From UBA4732 sp002404095 (lineage in GTDB: Bacteria; Planctomycetota; Planctomycetia; Gemmatales; Gemmataceae), in assembly GCA_036783645.1 (NCBI GenBank), contig DAIPWT010000108.1:1-22499 (forward strand): DNA of 22,499 nucleotides, in the 5' to 3' direction. A program made the position numbers and the translations under genes. Positions 15,601 to 22,499 of this stretch are shown one piece after another; position 1 is the first letter of the stretch, and every line of letters begins with the position of its first letter. The notes beneath the pieces were generated by a model. The model was not told where the DNA came from. It worked only from the letters and a program-made list of their open reading frames with translations, and made no database searches.

Positions 15601-16845
15601 ATGAACCCCATCGAACAAGCCGACCCCGAGGTATGGCAGGCGATCGCCGCCGAGCGGCGCCGTCAACAGGAAGGGTTGGAGATGATCGCCTCGGAAAACT
15701 ACACCAGCCCGGCCGTGCTGGCCGCGCAAGGTTCCGTCCTCACCAACAAATACGCCGAAGGCTATCCCGGAAAGCGCTATTACGGCGGCTGTGAGGATGT
15801 GGACGTGGTGGAGCGGCTGGCCATCGACCGCGTCTGTAAGCTGTTCGGCGCCGAACACGCCAATGTTCAACCGCATTCCGGCGCCCAGGCTAATATGGCC
15901 GTCTACTTCGCCTGCCTGCAGCCGGGCGACACAATCTTGGCCATGAACCTCGCCCACGGCGGCCATCTCACCCACGGTATGCACCTTAACTTCTCCGGTA
16001 AGTTGTATAAGTGCTTTCACTACGGAGTCCGCAAGGACGACGAGCGCATCGACTTCGATCAGGTGGCGTCGCTGGCGCGCGAACACAAGCCGAAGCTGGT
16101 AGTGGCTGGTGCCAGTGCTTACCCGCGCACCATCGACTTCAGCCGTTTCGCCGAGATATGCAAGGAAGTCGGGGCGTTGTTCATGGTGGACATGGCGCAC
16201 GTCGCCGGCCTGGTGGCGGGCGATCAACACCCCAGCCCTGTGCCGTTCGCGGATTTCACGACCTCGACGACGCACAAGACGCTGCGCGGGCCGCGCAGCG
16301 GTTTCATCCTGTGCCGCAAGGAATGGGCGGCGAAGGTCAATCAGGCGGTGTTCCCCGGAATGCAAGGCGGGCCGCTGATGCACGTCGTCGCCGCCAAAGC
16401 CATTGGCTTCAACGAGGCACTGCAACCGGCCTTCCGCTCCTACGCCGCCCAGATCGTCGCCAACGCCCGCACACTTGCTTACGAGTTGACGGAGAGGAAA
16501 TTTCGCTTAGTCTCCGGCGGCACCGACAATCACCTGATGTTGTTGGACGTGGCCGCGCGCGGCGTGAGCGGCAAGACGGCGGAGCGCGCGCTGGACGCGG
16601 CGGGGATCACGGTAAACCGCAACGGCATTCCGTTTGACGTACGACCGCCGCTCGATCCGTCGGGCATACGCATCGGTACGCCGGCGCTGACGACGCGCGG
16701 AATGCGCGAGCCGGAGATGCGGCGGATCGGCGGCTGGATCGGCGAAGTGCTGGCCGACGCGGCGAATACGACGGTTCAGGGGAGGGTGCGGGCGGAGGTG
16801 CGTGAACTGTGCAAACAGTACCCGGCGCCGACGAATGAGGAGTAA
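15601..16845 (+). CDS. glyA: Serine hydroxymethyltransferase
   Basis: The enzyme interconverts serine + tetrahydrofolate and glycine + 5,10-methylene-tetrahydrofolate in the cytoplasm, using PLP. The start at ATG 15601 is set by TGAGGACC just upstream; an in-frame TTG at 15586 is less likely. The 414 aa match the family length. Visible motifs are LEMIASENYTSP near the N-terminus, NKYAEGYPGKRYYGG, HSGAQANMAVY, HGGHLTHG, and STTHKTLRGPR with PLP lysine K226. The C-terminus has GTPALTTRGMREPEM. It is a housekeeping gene whose downstream neighbour (tcmP, 86 bp away on the same strand) belongs to an accessory cluster, so glyA may mark the border of an insertion. A 10-bp palindrome GGAGCGCTCC lies at 15566-15575 in its leader. 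Confidence 0.97.
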   Translation: MNPIEQADPEVWQAIAAERRRQQEGLEMIASENYTSPAVLAAQGSVLTNKYAEGYPGKRYYGGCEDVDVVERLAIDRVCKLFGAEHANVQPHSGAQANMAVYFACLQPGDTILAMNLAHGGHLTHGMHLNFSGKLYKCFHYGVRKDDERIDFDQVASLAREHKPKLVVAGASAYPRTIDFSRFAEICKEVGALFMVDMAHVAGLVAGDQHPSPVPFADFTTSTTHKTLRGPRSGFILCRKEWAAKVNQAVFPGMQGGPLMHVVAAKAIGFNEALQPAFRSYAAQIVANARTLAYELTERKFRLVSGGTDNHLMLLDVAARGVSGKTAERALDAAGITVNRNGIPFDVRPPLDPSGIRIGTPALTTRGMREPEMRRIGGWIGEVLADAANTTVQGRVRAEVRELCKQYPAPTNEE

Positions 16846-16922
16846 CTTTAAAGATTGAAGCCGCGAGTTAGACATGGAAGAATCGCGGAGGAATCGAAGC
16901 GACCCCTGTCGGATGAACACCG

Positions 16923-18146
16923 GTGAAGAAAATGAACACGGCAGACCCCAACCCCAAATACTGGGCCGAGTATTCTAACCTGCAATGCGTGAAACACGCC
17001 CTAATCAGGGAGTACCTAAAGGGGTGGTTCCCCAAAATGACCCTTGGCTCGTCGGGATGTAGAAGGCTCCTGTATATCGACACCCATGCCGGGCGCGGCA
17101 AGCACGTGAACGGGCAACTCGGGTCGCCGCTGATCGCTCTTACCACGCTACTGGATCACGCCTACCGAGACAGGATGCTTCGGAACGCCGAGGTCCGCTT
17201 CTACTTCATTGAAGGCCACGAAGAGAACGCCGCCACCTTGAGGGCCGAACTGGCAGGCCGCCCTCTCACGAACAATGTTTTCGCCGAGGTCGAGTCCGGC
17301 AACTGTTTCCAGATCATCGAAAACGCCATCTCCGAAATGGAGAAGGACGGCAAGCGAATGGCCCCGGCCTTCATCTTCGTCGATCCCTACGGCTTCAGCC
17401 TGCCAGGCAAACTGCTTCAGAAGCTCTTGAGCCATCCCAAGGTCGAGCTTTTCGTGAACGTGATCTGGCGCGAACTCGACATGGCGATCCAGCAGTGCCG
17501 GGGCGAGTGCGCCCCCCAAGCGGCAGACGCGGGGCCAACTCTTTTCGAGGTCGGGCCTGACCCAGTACAAGAACTGGCGGCGACCCGGAAGAGAGAATGC
17601 AGTCGCGCGAGTCTGGAAGTGATCCTCAACAGCATCTTCGATGGCGACAGGTGGCGGACTATCAATGCGGAGGGTGCTGACCGCCGCGCCGAGCAGTGCG
17701 CGGAGCTATTCCGTCAGATGACCAAGGCGAAGTGGGGCACATACCTTCGGATGCTCGACAACCGGCGGGTACGATACTTCCTGCTGCACCTGACCAACCA
17801 CCCGGAGGGACGCGACCTAATGAAGGAGTGCATGTGGAAGGCGTGCCCCAACGGCGGCTTCTATGCCAGCAAGTCGGACAGTCCAAGTCAGATGATCCTC
17901 CTCCGGCCCGAGCCTGACTTCCAGCCGCTCCACGAGTGGACGGTCGAGCGGCTTTCTGCCGAGCCGAAGCGGTGGGAAACCCTGACGAACGAGCTTCGAG
18001 AAGAACTCTGGCTCAGCAAGCACCTTAACGAAGTACTCAGGGAGATGAAGAAGAACGGTAAGCTGAAGTGCGACGGGAAATTCGCCCAGACGCAGAACCC
18101 GCTCTTTCGTCTCACTCCGCAGGCGGCGATGAAGCCGTTGTTCTAG
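16923..18146 (+). CDS. tcmP: Three-Cys-motif partner protein TcmP
   Basis: The start is GTG 16923 or, three codons later, ATG 16932; neither has a strong Shine-Dalgarno. Counting from the ATG the protein is 404 aa. The N-terminal region (KYWAEYSNLQCVKHALIREYL) and LLYIDTHAGRG (46-56) match TcmP. The first half looks like a Rossmann methyltransferase-like fold: LYIDTHAGRG as SAM motif I, FYFIEGHEEN (90-99) with an acidic E at the second strand, and FIFVDPYG (147-154) in the position of a DPPY-type motif IV. The C-terminal part (HEWTVERLSAE to FRLT) resembles a winged helix. TcmP is named for genomic pairing with three-Cys-motif (Gp37/Gp68-like) proteins, none of which is visible here. It sits directly before a restriction-modification pair, suggesting a defence or mobile context. 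Its biochemical function is unknown. Confidence 0.82.
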   Translation: MKKMNTADPNPKYWAEYSNLQCVKHALIREYLKGWFPKMTLGSSGCRRLLYIDTHAGRGKHVNGQLGSPLIALTTLLDHAYRDRMLRNAEVRFYFIEGHEENAATLRAELAGRPLTNNVFAEVESGNCFQIIENAISEMEKDGKRMAPAFIFVDPYGFSLPGKLLQKLLSHPKVELFVNVIWRELDMAIQQCRGECAPQAADAGPTLFEVGPDPVQELAATRKRECSRASLEVILNSIFDGDRWRTINAEGADRRAEQCAELFRQMTKAKWGTYLRMLDNRRVRYFLLHLTNHPEGRDLMKECMWKACPNGGFYASKSDSPSQMILLRPEPDFQPLHEWTVERLSAEPKRWETLTNELREELWLSKHLNEVLREMKKNGKLKCDGKFAQTQNPLFRLTPQAAMKPLF

Positions 18147-18176
18147 GTTGAACGTCCTGTGCCATAAAACTGATTT

Positions 18177-18223
18177 TTGGGCAAGAGGGCCAAACCTGCC
18201 CAAGAAGCATAATACTTGGGCAA
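18177..18223 (+). promoter_or_regulatory. Three alternating TTGGGCA boxes, operator-like, upstream of the DNA methyltransferase gene
   Basis: TTGGGCAAG (18177-18185), the inverted box TGCCCAAG (18197-18204) and CTTGGGCAA (18215-18223) have centres about 19 bp apart, close to two helical turns, in alternating orientation. They lie about 185-230 bp before the methyltransferase ATG. A CATAAT hexamer (18208-18213) sits between boxes 2 and 3. The arrangement suggests a regulator site, perhaps autoregulatory control of the R-M genes. No controller (C) protein gene is visible. Confidence 0.45.
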
Positions 18224-18407
18224 AGCCGAGGTTAGGCTATTTCATAACCAGATGACATTAGGCGCCATCGTTCGAGGCGTTGCAGCCTCCTCTTTCACAC
18301 CACGTCTGCGCGCGGTAAAAAGAGGAAGCAGCCGACGCCCCCAGATTTGTGCCGCCGTGCCCTTCAGGACGGCCCTCCACGGGTCGATTGCATTCCGGAG
18401 GTTATTG

Positions 18408-19307
18408 ATGGCTGTCCGCCGCAACGCACCACCGCCGATTTTAGTTCCGGCAGGCCGAAAGCAACTCGCCTTCGGATGGTACGGCGGCAAGTATTCGCAT
18501 CTCGACTGGTTGCTACCTCTCCTGCCGGCGTGCCATCACTACTGCGAGCCGTTCGCCGGGTCGGCTGCTGTGCTGCTTAACCGCTCGCCCGCCGCGGTCG
18601 AGACTTATAACGATCTCGACGGCGAGGTCGTCAACTTCTTTCGCGTCCTCCGCGACCACAAAGCCGAGTTGGTGGAAATGATCGGCCTAACGCCGTTCAG
18701 CCGGGAAGAATTTGGACTCGCCTGCGAGTTCGACTCAACAGTGAGCCCGATCGAACGCGCCCGACGGTTCTATGTGCGGGCTCGCCAGGTACGAACCGGC
18801 CTCGCACAGACGGCAAGCCTGGGCCGATGGGCGAACTGCAAGAACACCAGCCGAGCGGGCATGAGCGGCGGCGTCAGTCGCTGGCTCGGAGGGGTGGAGG
18901 CCCTTCCCGAAATCGCCGAGCGGCTGCTTCGTGTGCAGATCGAAAACCGTCCGGCCCTGGACGTAATTCGGCTCTATGACGAAGCGGGTACGCTTTTCTA
19001 TTGCGATCCGCCTTACGTTCACGACACCCGCGGCGACGATAAAGCTTACGGCCATGAGATGACTGACCGCCAACACCGCGACTTGGCCGCCGCCCTGAAC
19101 GCGGCCACCGGGTTGGTGGCGATCAGCAATTATGATTGCAAACTAATGCGCGATCTATACCCGGCTCCGAAGTGGCGAAAGCACGAATCCGCCGCACGCA
19201 CCATCCATTCGACAAAGGACAAACGGGTCGAGGTGCTATGGACCAACTATGACCTAGATCAATCAGCTACCAAACCCGCGCGAGACCTGTTTGATGACGC
19301 CGAGTGA
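18408..19307 (+). CDS. DNA adenine-N6 methyltransferase (D12 class, Dam-like)
   Basis: The start at ATG 18408 is set by a perfect GGAGG at 18397-18401, six bases upstream; the frame is open from 18216, but that part shows no family similarity. The product is 299 aa. Motifs appear in the alpha-class order: FGWYGGK (22-28, SAM-binding motif X), EPFAGSAAVLLN (47-58, motif I), YNDLDGEVVNFFRVLR (67-82, motif II), a central target-recognition region, and LFYCDPPY (196-203, catalytic motif IV) with D200. Such enzymes methylate adenine N6 in duplex DNA. Its stop overlaps the restriction endonuclease start by 14 nt, the classic layout in which methylase is made first and protects host sites. Recognition sequence cannot be read from the sequence; if the partner is SacI-like it might be GAGCTC. 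GC content looks somewhat lower than in the polysaccharide operon (visual impression). Confidence 0.93.
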   Translation: MAVRRNAPPPILVPAGRKQLAFGWYGGKYSHLDWLLPLLPACHHYCEPFAGSAAVLLNRSPAAVETYNDLDGEVVNFFRVLRDHKAELVEMIGLTPFSREEFGLACEFDSTVSPIERARRFYVRARQVRTGLAQTASLGRWANCKNTSRAGMSGGVSRWLGGVEALPEIAERLLRVQIENRPALDVIRLYDEAGTLFYCDPPYVHDTRGDDKAYGHEMTDRQHRDLAAALNAATGLVAISNYDCKLMRDLYPAPKWRKHESAARTIHSTKDKRVEVLWTNYDLDQSATKPARDLFDDAE

Positions 19308-20415
19308 ACGGTTGGAACAGATTTTCGCCGTCGCCTCAGCCAGCTTGACCGAGCGGGCGGTGACGTCCGAAGAGAATCGCTCGCGCTTGGATGGCGTATG
19401 CAAGTCGCCGAGCAACCGGGCCTGTGTGCGGTTGCTCATGGCGTGCCTGCTGGCCAAACTCGACCGCCCCGAAATCGACCCGCGAAAGCCGTATACCGAG
19501 ATCGGTACGCCCGACTCCTTTTCCGGGCGAAGCTATGACGAGCAGCACATCACGCGATTCGTTCAAAGGCATCGGCTGCCGTGCAACTCAACCACAGCCT
19601 TCCTTACGCCCGTGTTGCGAAACATTGGCCGACCACTGACGCCCGATCTCCAACTGATCGGCAAGCCGCGCCAACTCTACGCCGACGCCCAACACCTGTT
19701 ACATGAGGCAGCCGAAGGCCGTGAGTCCGCCGAAGACATGCTTACAGACACGATCCGCATTTTGATACAAATGCGGGATGAACGATTAGCCAGACTCGCC
19801 CAGCTTCAATCCGAATTAAGGGCCGGCGCTGACGCTTTGCCCCTGTCGTCCGAGGCCATCGTTGCCCTGATCCGCCAACACCTGGCCTGCAAGTATTCAA
19901 GTCGCTTGCCCGTCTTGGTGGTCGCGGCGGCTTACCAAGCCGTTGCCGACCGATTAGCCGAGCGGATAATGCCATTGCAGGCCCATAACGCGGCCGACGA
20001 GCAGACTGGCGCGGTTGGCGACGTTGAGATTACTTTGGAAAACGACGACCGGATATGTACCGTCTATGAAATGAAGCAAAAAGTCGTAACGATTGATGAT
20101 CTCGACCGAGCGGTGCAGAAGTTGGCCGGACGATCGTACCGCATTGACAATTACGTCGTTATCACAACCGACCGTATTGACGCGGCGACGCGCGAGTACG
20201 CCGCAACGCTGTACGAGTCCACCGGCGGAACGGAGTTCGTTGTTTTAGACTGCCTCGGCTTTGTCCAGCACTTCCTCCACTTGTTTCATCGCCGCCGGGC
20301 TGCTTTTCTTGATGCGTATCAATCCCTCTTGTTGAATCAGCCGGATAGTTCGGTCGGATTGCCGCTGAAAGAAGCGTTTCTTGTCCTCCGTCGCGCGGCA
20401 ATAACCACGGACTAA
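19294..20415 (+). CDS. SacI-family type II restriction endonuclease
   Basis: The start at ATG 19294 (MTPSERLEQIF) lies inside the methyltransferase 3' end (14-nt overlap), so translation is probably coupled; the TTG one codon earlier is less likely. The 373-aa protein is mostly helical in its N-terminal half (FSGRSYDEQHITRFVQ, 76-91). It then has the SacI-family core: SSEAIVALIRQHL (185-197), followed by GAVGDVEITLEN (239-250) and TVYEMKQKVVT (256-266). The pattern D243 ... E259-M-K261 fits a PD-(D/E)XK nuclease site. Family assignment rests on memory of SacI-type proteins and should be confirmed by profile search. Pairing with a D12 adenine methylase supports a type II restriction-modification role: it cleaves unmodified foreign DNA, while host sites are protected. 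The ORF appears intact. Confidence 0.8.
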   Translation: MTPSERLEQIFAVASASLTERAVTSEENRSRLDGVCKSPSNRACVRLLMACLLAKLDRPEIDPRKPYTEIGTPDSFSGRSYDEQHITRFVQRHRLPCNSTTAFLTPVLRNIGRPLTPDLQLIGKPRQLYADAQHLLHEAAEGRESAEDMLTDTIRILIQMRDERLARLAQLQSELRAGADALPLSSEAIVALIRQHLACKYSSRLPVLVVAAAYQAVADRLAERIMPLQAHNAADEQTGAVGDVEITLENDDRICTVYEMKQKVVTIDDLDRAVQKLAGRSYRIDNYVVITTDRIDAATREYAATLYESTGGTEFVVLDCLGFVQHFLHLFHRRRAAFLDAYQSLLLNQPDSSVGLPLKEAFLVLRRAAITTD

Positions 20416-20430
20416 TCACGCCTCTTCCAA

Positions 20431-20459
20431 ACGAAACGCCCATCGCTGGCCTTTTCGTC
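20431..20459 (+). terminator. Weak hairpin after the restriction endonuclease gene
   Basis: ACGAAACGCC (20431-20440) and GGCCTTTTCGT (20448-20458) pair imperfectly, 16 nt after the stop codon. It could end the tcmP/methylase/endonuclease transcript, but no T-run follows the stem. The remaining 150 bp up to the repeat at 20608 show no gene. Confidence 0.25.
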
Positions 20460-20607
20460 ATGGCCGGCCTGGTTGACCATGGTTGCCCTTCGCTTCAATC
20501 AACTCGCAGCCCTTTCACCAAGGCCCAAAAGTTGAAAAGGGACACCGGAGATTAACACTTGTGACTAATCTACCCACGTATGCACCGCGTTTATCGCTTG
20601 AAACGGG

Positions 20608-20682
20608 GAGCCGGGTTGCGTAAGCGCCCGGACCTGCCCTCAGCGATTGCACCAAACTCCGGGCGCTTACGCAACCCGGCTC
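20608..20682. repeat. 25-bp perfect inverted repeat, second copy of the GTAA-loop family
   Basis: Arms 20608-20632 and 20658-20682 are exact reverse complements. Each arm reads GAGCCGGG-TTGC-GTAA-GCGCCCGGA. It resembles the element at 5254-5333 (GAGCCGGGGGC-GTAA-GCCCCCGGA), with changes on both sides of the stem and the same GTAA loop. It lies just downstream of the DUF3352-like gene, between it and the convergent endonuclease gene. Confidence 0.88.
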
Positions 20683-20688
20683 GCCGCT

Positions 20689-22407
20689 TCACGACCCGCC
20701 CGCCTTTTTCAAAGGCCTCGCCGTCTGAATGGTGAGCGTCACGACGGCCAGACCGGGGCCGGTGCGGCAGTCGATTTCCAGCCGGTCCACGAACTGAAGG
20801 ACGCCGATTAAGTCATCCAGTCGTTTTCGCACTTCCTCCACGGGCAACAGGTTCTTCTCAGCCAGGGCGGTCGCCAACGGCTCGCGTCGCTCCGTAAGGT
20901 AACCGCGCCAGCCCTTCAACGACGCGCGCAACAGTGGAAACGCCGCCCCGTCGTCGGCCGCCCTTTTCGGCGCCGACTCGGTGAATCGGCGGAATACGTC
21001 CGGCGAACTGGCGAAGGCCATCCAGCCGTTCGTCAGACCGTAAGCCGGTTGGACGCCCGGCGGCAGTACGCGGCCATCGTCTACATAATGGATCGCTTGT
21101 TTGTTGGATACGAACGATTTGAGGCGTAACGGCTCGGCGGCGTGCTGGTGGTTGTACGAGAGAACGCCGGCTAGCGCGGCGGTGTGGACGGCCGACAGCA
21201 ATGCCTGATCGACCGGCGCGGTCTCGTCGCCTGGCTCCGCCCGGATCGCTAGGAAGGCTTGCGGCAGCCAATCTTTGCCGTCCTTCGGCGCGGTGAGACA
21301 GAAGCCCCAATCCGGGCCGACATGGGATAGGACCTCCGTTACCAAGTCTTTGCCGAACGCCACACTCGCGGCCGATGGATCCTTGTCGTCCTTCGGCTGC
21401 GCATCCTGAAACAATTCGAATAGGGCGCCGGCGTCGATACGGCCGCCGCACGCCAACAGGGCGTCGTCGGGGAAACGGCGCCATAGCTCGCTCGGCCTGG
21501 ACGCCGCGCCCAGGAATCGGCTAACCGCCGTCGGCAGCTTCTCCGGCCGGACTCGTTGGGCGAACGATAGCCGTAAGTCCGCATCCAGCGTCGCCCATAC
21601 GGCGACGCCGTCCACGGCTTTCCAGTAGGCCAGCACCTTTTGTTGTAAAGCCGCATCCGCCGCCGCGGCCTTCGCCGCCTTCTCTTCCAGGCTGGCGTCG
21701 AACGCCCGTGGGTTCAGCCACAACGCCAACACCGCTCGATCCGCCCCAACCTCGCGAAGCCGTTTCGCAAACGCCGGCTCGGCGTCGGCCGTCGCGCGCT
21801 CGAGATCGATGGCGCGACGCAGCATGTCCTCCTGGCTCGTGAACAAGAATACTGGGCCGCGCAGATAGTAGTAGTTGGTTTGCTTCGGTTCGACGCGGCG
21901 GTAATACGTCGTATTCTCGTATTTAACCTCCTGTAAATCCGTCAAGGCGCCGTCTTTTTTCTGCGTCTGGTTGATCTTCTCGACGAGACGGGAGAGGACT
22001 TCGCCGTCGCGCCCGCGCAATAGCACAAGTCCCTGCTCCTGGTCCGGCTTGCCGGGCGGGCCGGGGCGGTAAGCGAAGACGACGGCGTCGCCGAATACGT
22101 CGTCGCGCAGCTGGTCCCAGCCGACGCCGAGCGCTTGGTGCAGATATTTGTCTACTTTATCTAGCTGTTTTATCTCATCCGTCGCCCGAAAAGCGGCGCC
22201 GGCTGGCGACATACGCAGTTGTTCGATGAACGGTGAAGCGGACAACTCGGCCGCGTGGACGCGCAGGTCTTGCATAACGAAACAAAAGCCGACGTCGTCC
22301 GGCACAAAGCGCAGCAACTCATCGCGCGGCGATGCGGCCTGGAGGGGGGCGGCCAGCAGAGCGACCACGAAAAAAGTTCCACGGAACGAGAGTCCGATAT
22401 GGCGCAT
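20689..22407 (-). CDS. Secreted hypothetical protein, DUF3352-like
   Basis: The start at ATG 22407 has AAAGGA about 8-10 nt upstream. The 572-aa product begins with a signal peptide (MRHIGLSFRGTFFVVALLAAP, cleavage near AAS at 24-26). The mature part starts with DELLRFVPDDVGFCFVMQDL, a pattern common in planctomycete DUF3352-like proteins, where 'the LRFVP..' opening is followed by alternating beta strands and helices. No catalytic motif, TM helix, Cys pairs or lipobox are visible. The mature chain is rich in helices with charged residues and probably soluble in the periplasm or cell envelope. Its substrate and role are unknown. The neighbours give no clue: an R-M unit converges on it from the left, and a repeat lies upstream at the window edge. 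The family label is tentative. Confidence 0.78.
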   Translation of the reverse strand: MRHIGLSFRGTFFVVALLAAPLQAASPRDELLRFVPDDVGFCFVMQDLRVHAAELSASPFIEQLRMSPAGAAFRATDEIKQLDKVDKYLHQALGVGWDQLRDDVFGDAVVFAYRPGPPGKPDQEQGLVLLRGRDGEVLSRLVEKINQTQKKDGALTDLQEVKYENTTYYRRVEPKQTNYYYLRGPVFLFTSQEDMLRRAIDLERATADAEPAFAKRLREVGADRAVLALWLNPRAFDASLEEKAAKAAAADAALQQKVLAYWKAVDGVAVWATLDADLRLSFAQRVRPEKLPTAVSRFLGAASRPSELWRRFPDDALLACGGRIDAGALFELFQDAQPKDDKDPSAASVAFGKDLVTEVLSHVGPDWGFCLTAPKDGKDWLPQAFLAIRAEPGDETAPVDQALLSAVHTAALAGVLSYNHQHAAEPLRLKSFVSNKQAIHYVDDGRVLPPGVQPAYGLTNGWMAFASSPDVFRRFTESAPKRAADDGAAFPLLRASLKGWRGYLTERREPLATALAEKNLLPVEEVRKRLDDLIGVLQFVDRLEIDCRTGPGLAVVTLTIQTARPLKKAGGS

Positions 22408-22450
22408 GCGTGGCGATCCTTTTCTGAGAGTCTGTCCGCAAGTCGTTTAG

Positions 22451-22499
22451 CCGCGACCCGAAGGGGAGCGCGTCTCCCCGCGCTCCCCTTCGGGTCGCG
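22451..22499. repeat. 21-bp perfect inverted repeat at the right edge, same family as 8334-8404
   Basis: Arms 22452-22472 and 22479-22499 are exact reverse complements with a 6-nt spacer. Each arm can fold as CGC-GA-CCC-GAA-GGG-GA-GCG, the same tandem G-A mismatch plan as the element in the exosortase gene. It lies about 45 bp upstream of the DUF3352-like gene, so that gene's promoter must lie in the short gap or beyond the window. Confidence 0.85.

Noticed and set aside
15577..16425. 282-codon open frame on the minus strand opposite glyA
   Set aside because: glyA on the plus strand carries all family motifs; the antisense translation has none.
16874..16975. Small ORF (33 codons) overlapping the tcmP start in another frame
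   Set aside because: No ribosome-binding site, no recognisable motif; TcmP family similarity supports the other frame.
20416..20607. Possible small gene between the endonuclease and the repeat
   Set aside because: No frame of useful length with a start and ribosome-binding site was seen; only short palindromic patches such as GGCCGGCC.

Overview
The window looks like chromosomal DNA from a GC-rich planctomycete, probably a Gemmata-like one. The evidence is a secreted protease with the N-terminal LELLEDR-type motif of planctomycete exported proteins, an exosortase/EpsI/Wzz gene set, and many intergenic inverted repeats. Two of those repeats read, when translated, as the 'NPKRKRG' and 'EPRPLGSG' peptides that I remember as scattered through planctomycete protein predictions. 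The taxonomic call is inference; no rRNA or tRNA is present.

Positions 1-10490, minus strand, form a surface polysaccharide / exosortase gene set. In transcription order: a class I SAM methyltransferase (10490-9744); a 387-bp gene-free, hairpin-rich leader; an exosortase (9356-8304); a fused Wzz chain-length regulator/BY-kinase (8307-6046); an EpsI-type protein (6019-5372); an O-antigen ligase/polymerase (5237-3847); the ABC-2 permease Wzm (3751-2843); the ATPase Wzt (2736-1426); and a GT87-type membrane glycosyltransferase (1429 to beyond the left edge). Overlapping ATGA start/stop junctions (exosortase/Wzz and Wzt/GT87) indicate translational coupling. The genes suggest synthesis, length control and export of a polysaccharide, plus sorting of exosortase substrates. 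Two adjacent genes are broken: the ligase by a one-base frameshift and Wzt by an in-frame amber codon between Walker B and the H-loop. The GT87 gene carries an in-frame insert built of alternating inverted repeats.

Positions 10491-14510, plus strand: a divergent promoter region and a large secreted S8 (subtilisin-like) protease. It has a CARDB-like domain and a C-terminal module duplicated almost perfectly at DNA level (one silent difference in 514 bp). A convergent sugar-phosphate isomerase/epimerase-like TIM barrel follows on the minus strand (15432-14599), then a 30-bp perfect palindrome and glyA (15601-16845, plus).

Positions 16923-20415, plus strand, form an accessory/defence-like island between glyA and a secreted hypothetical protein: tcmP (three-Cys-motif partner, without its usual partner gene in view), a D12-class adenine-N6 DNA methyltransferase, and a SacI-family restriction endonuclease overlapping it by 14 nt. 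Three alternating TTGGGCA boxes about 19 bp apart lie upstream of the methyltransferase. The window ends with a secreted DUF3352-like protein (22407-20689, minus) and a 21-bp perfect inverted repeat at the edge.
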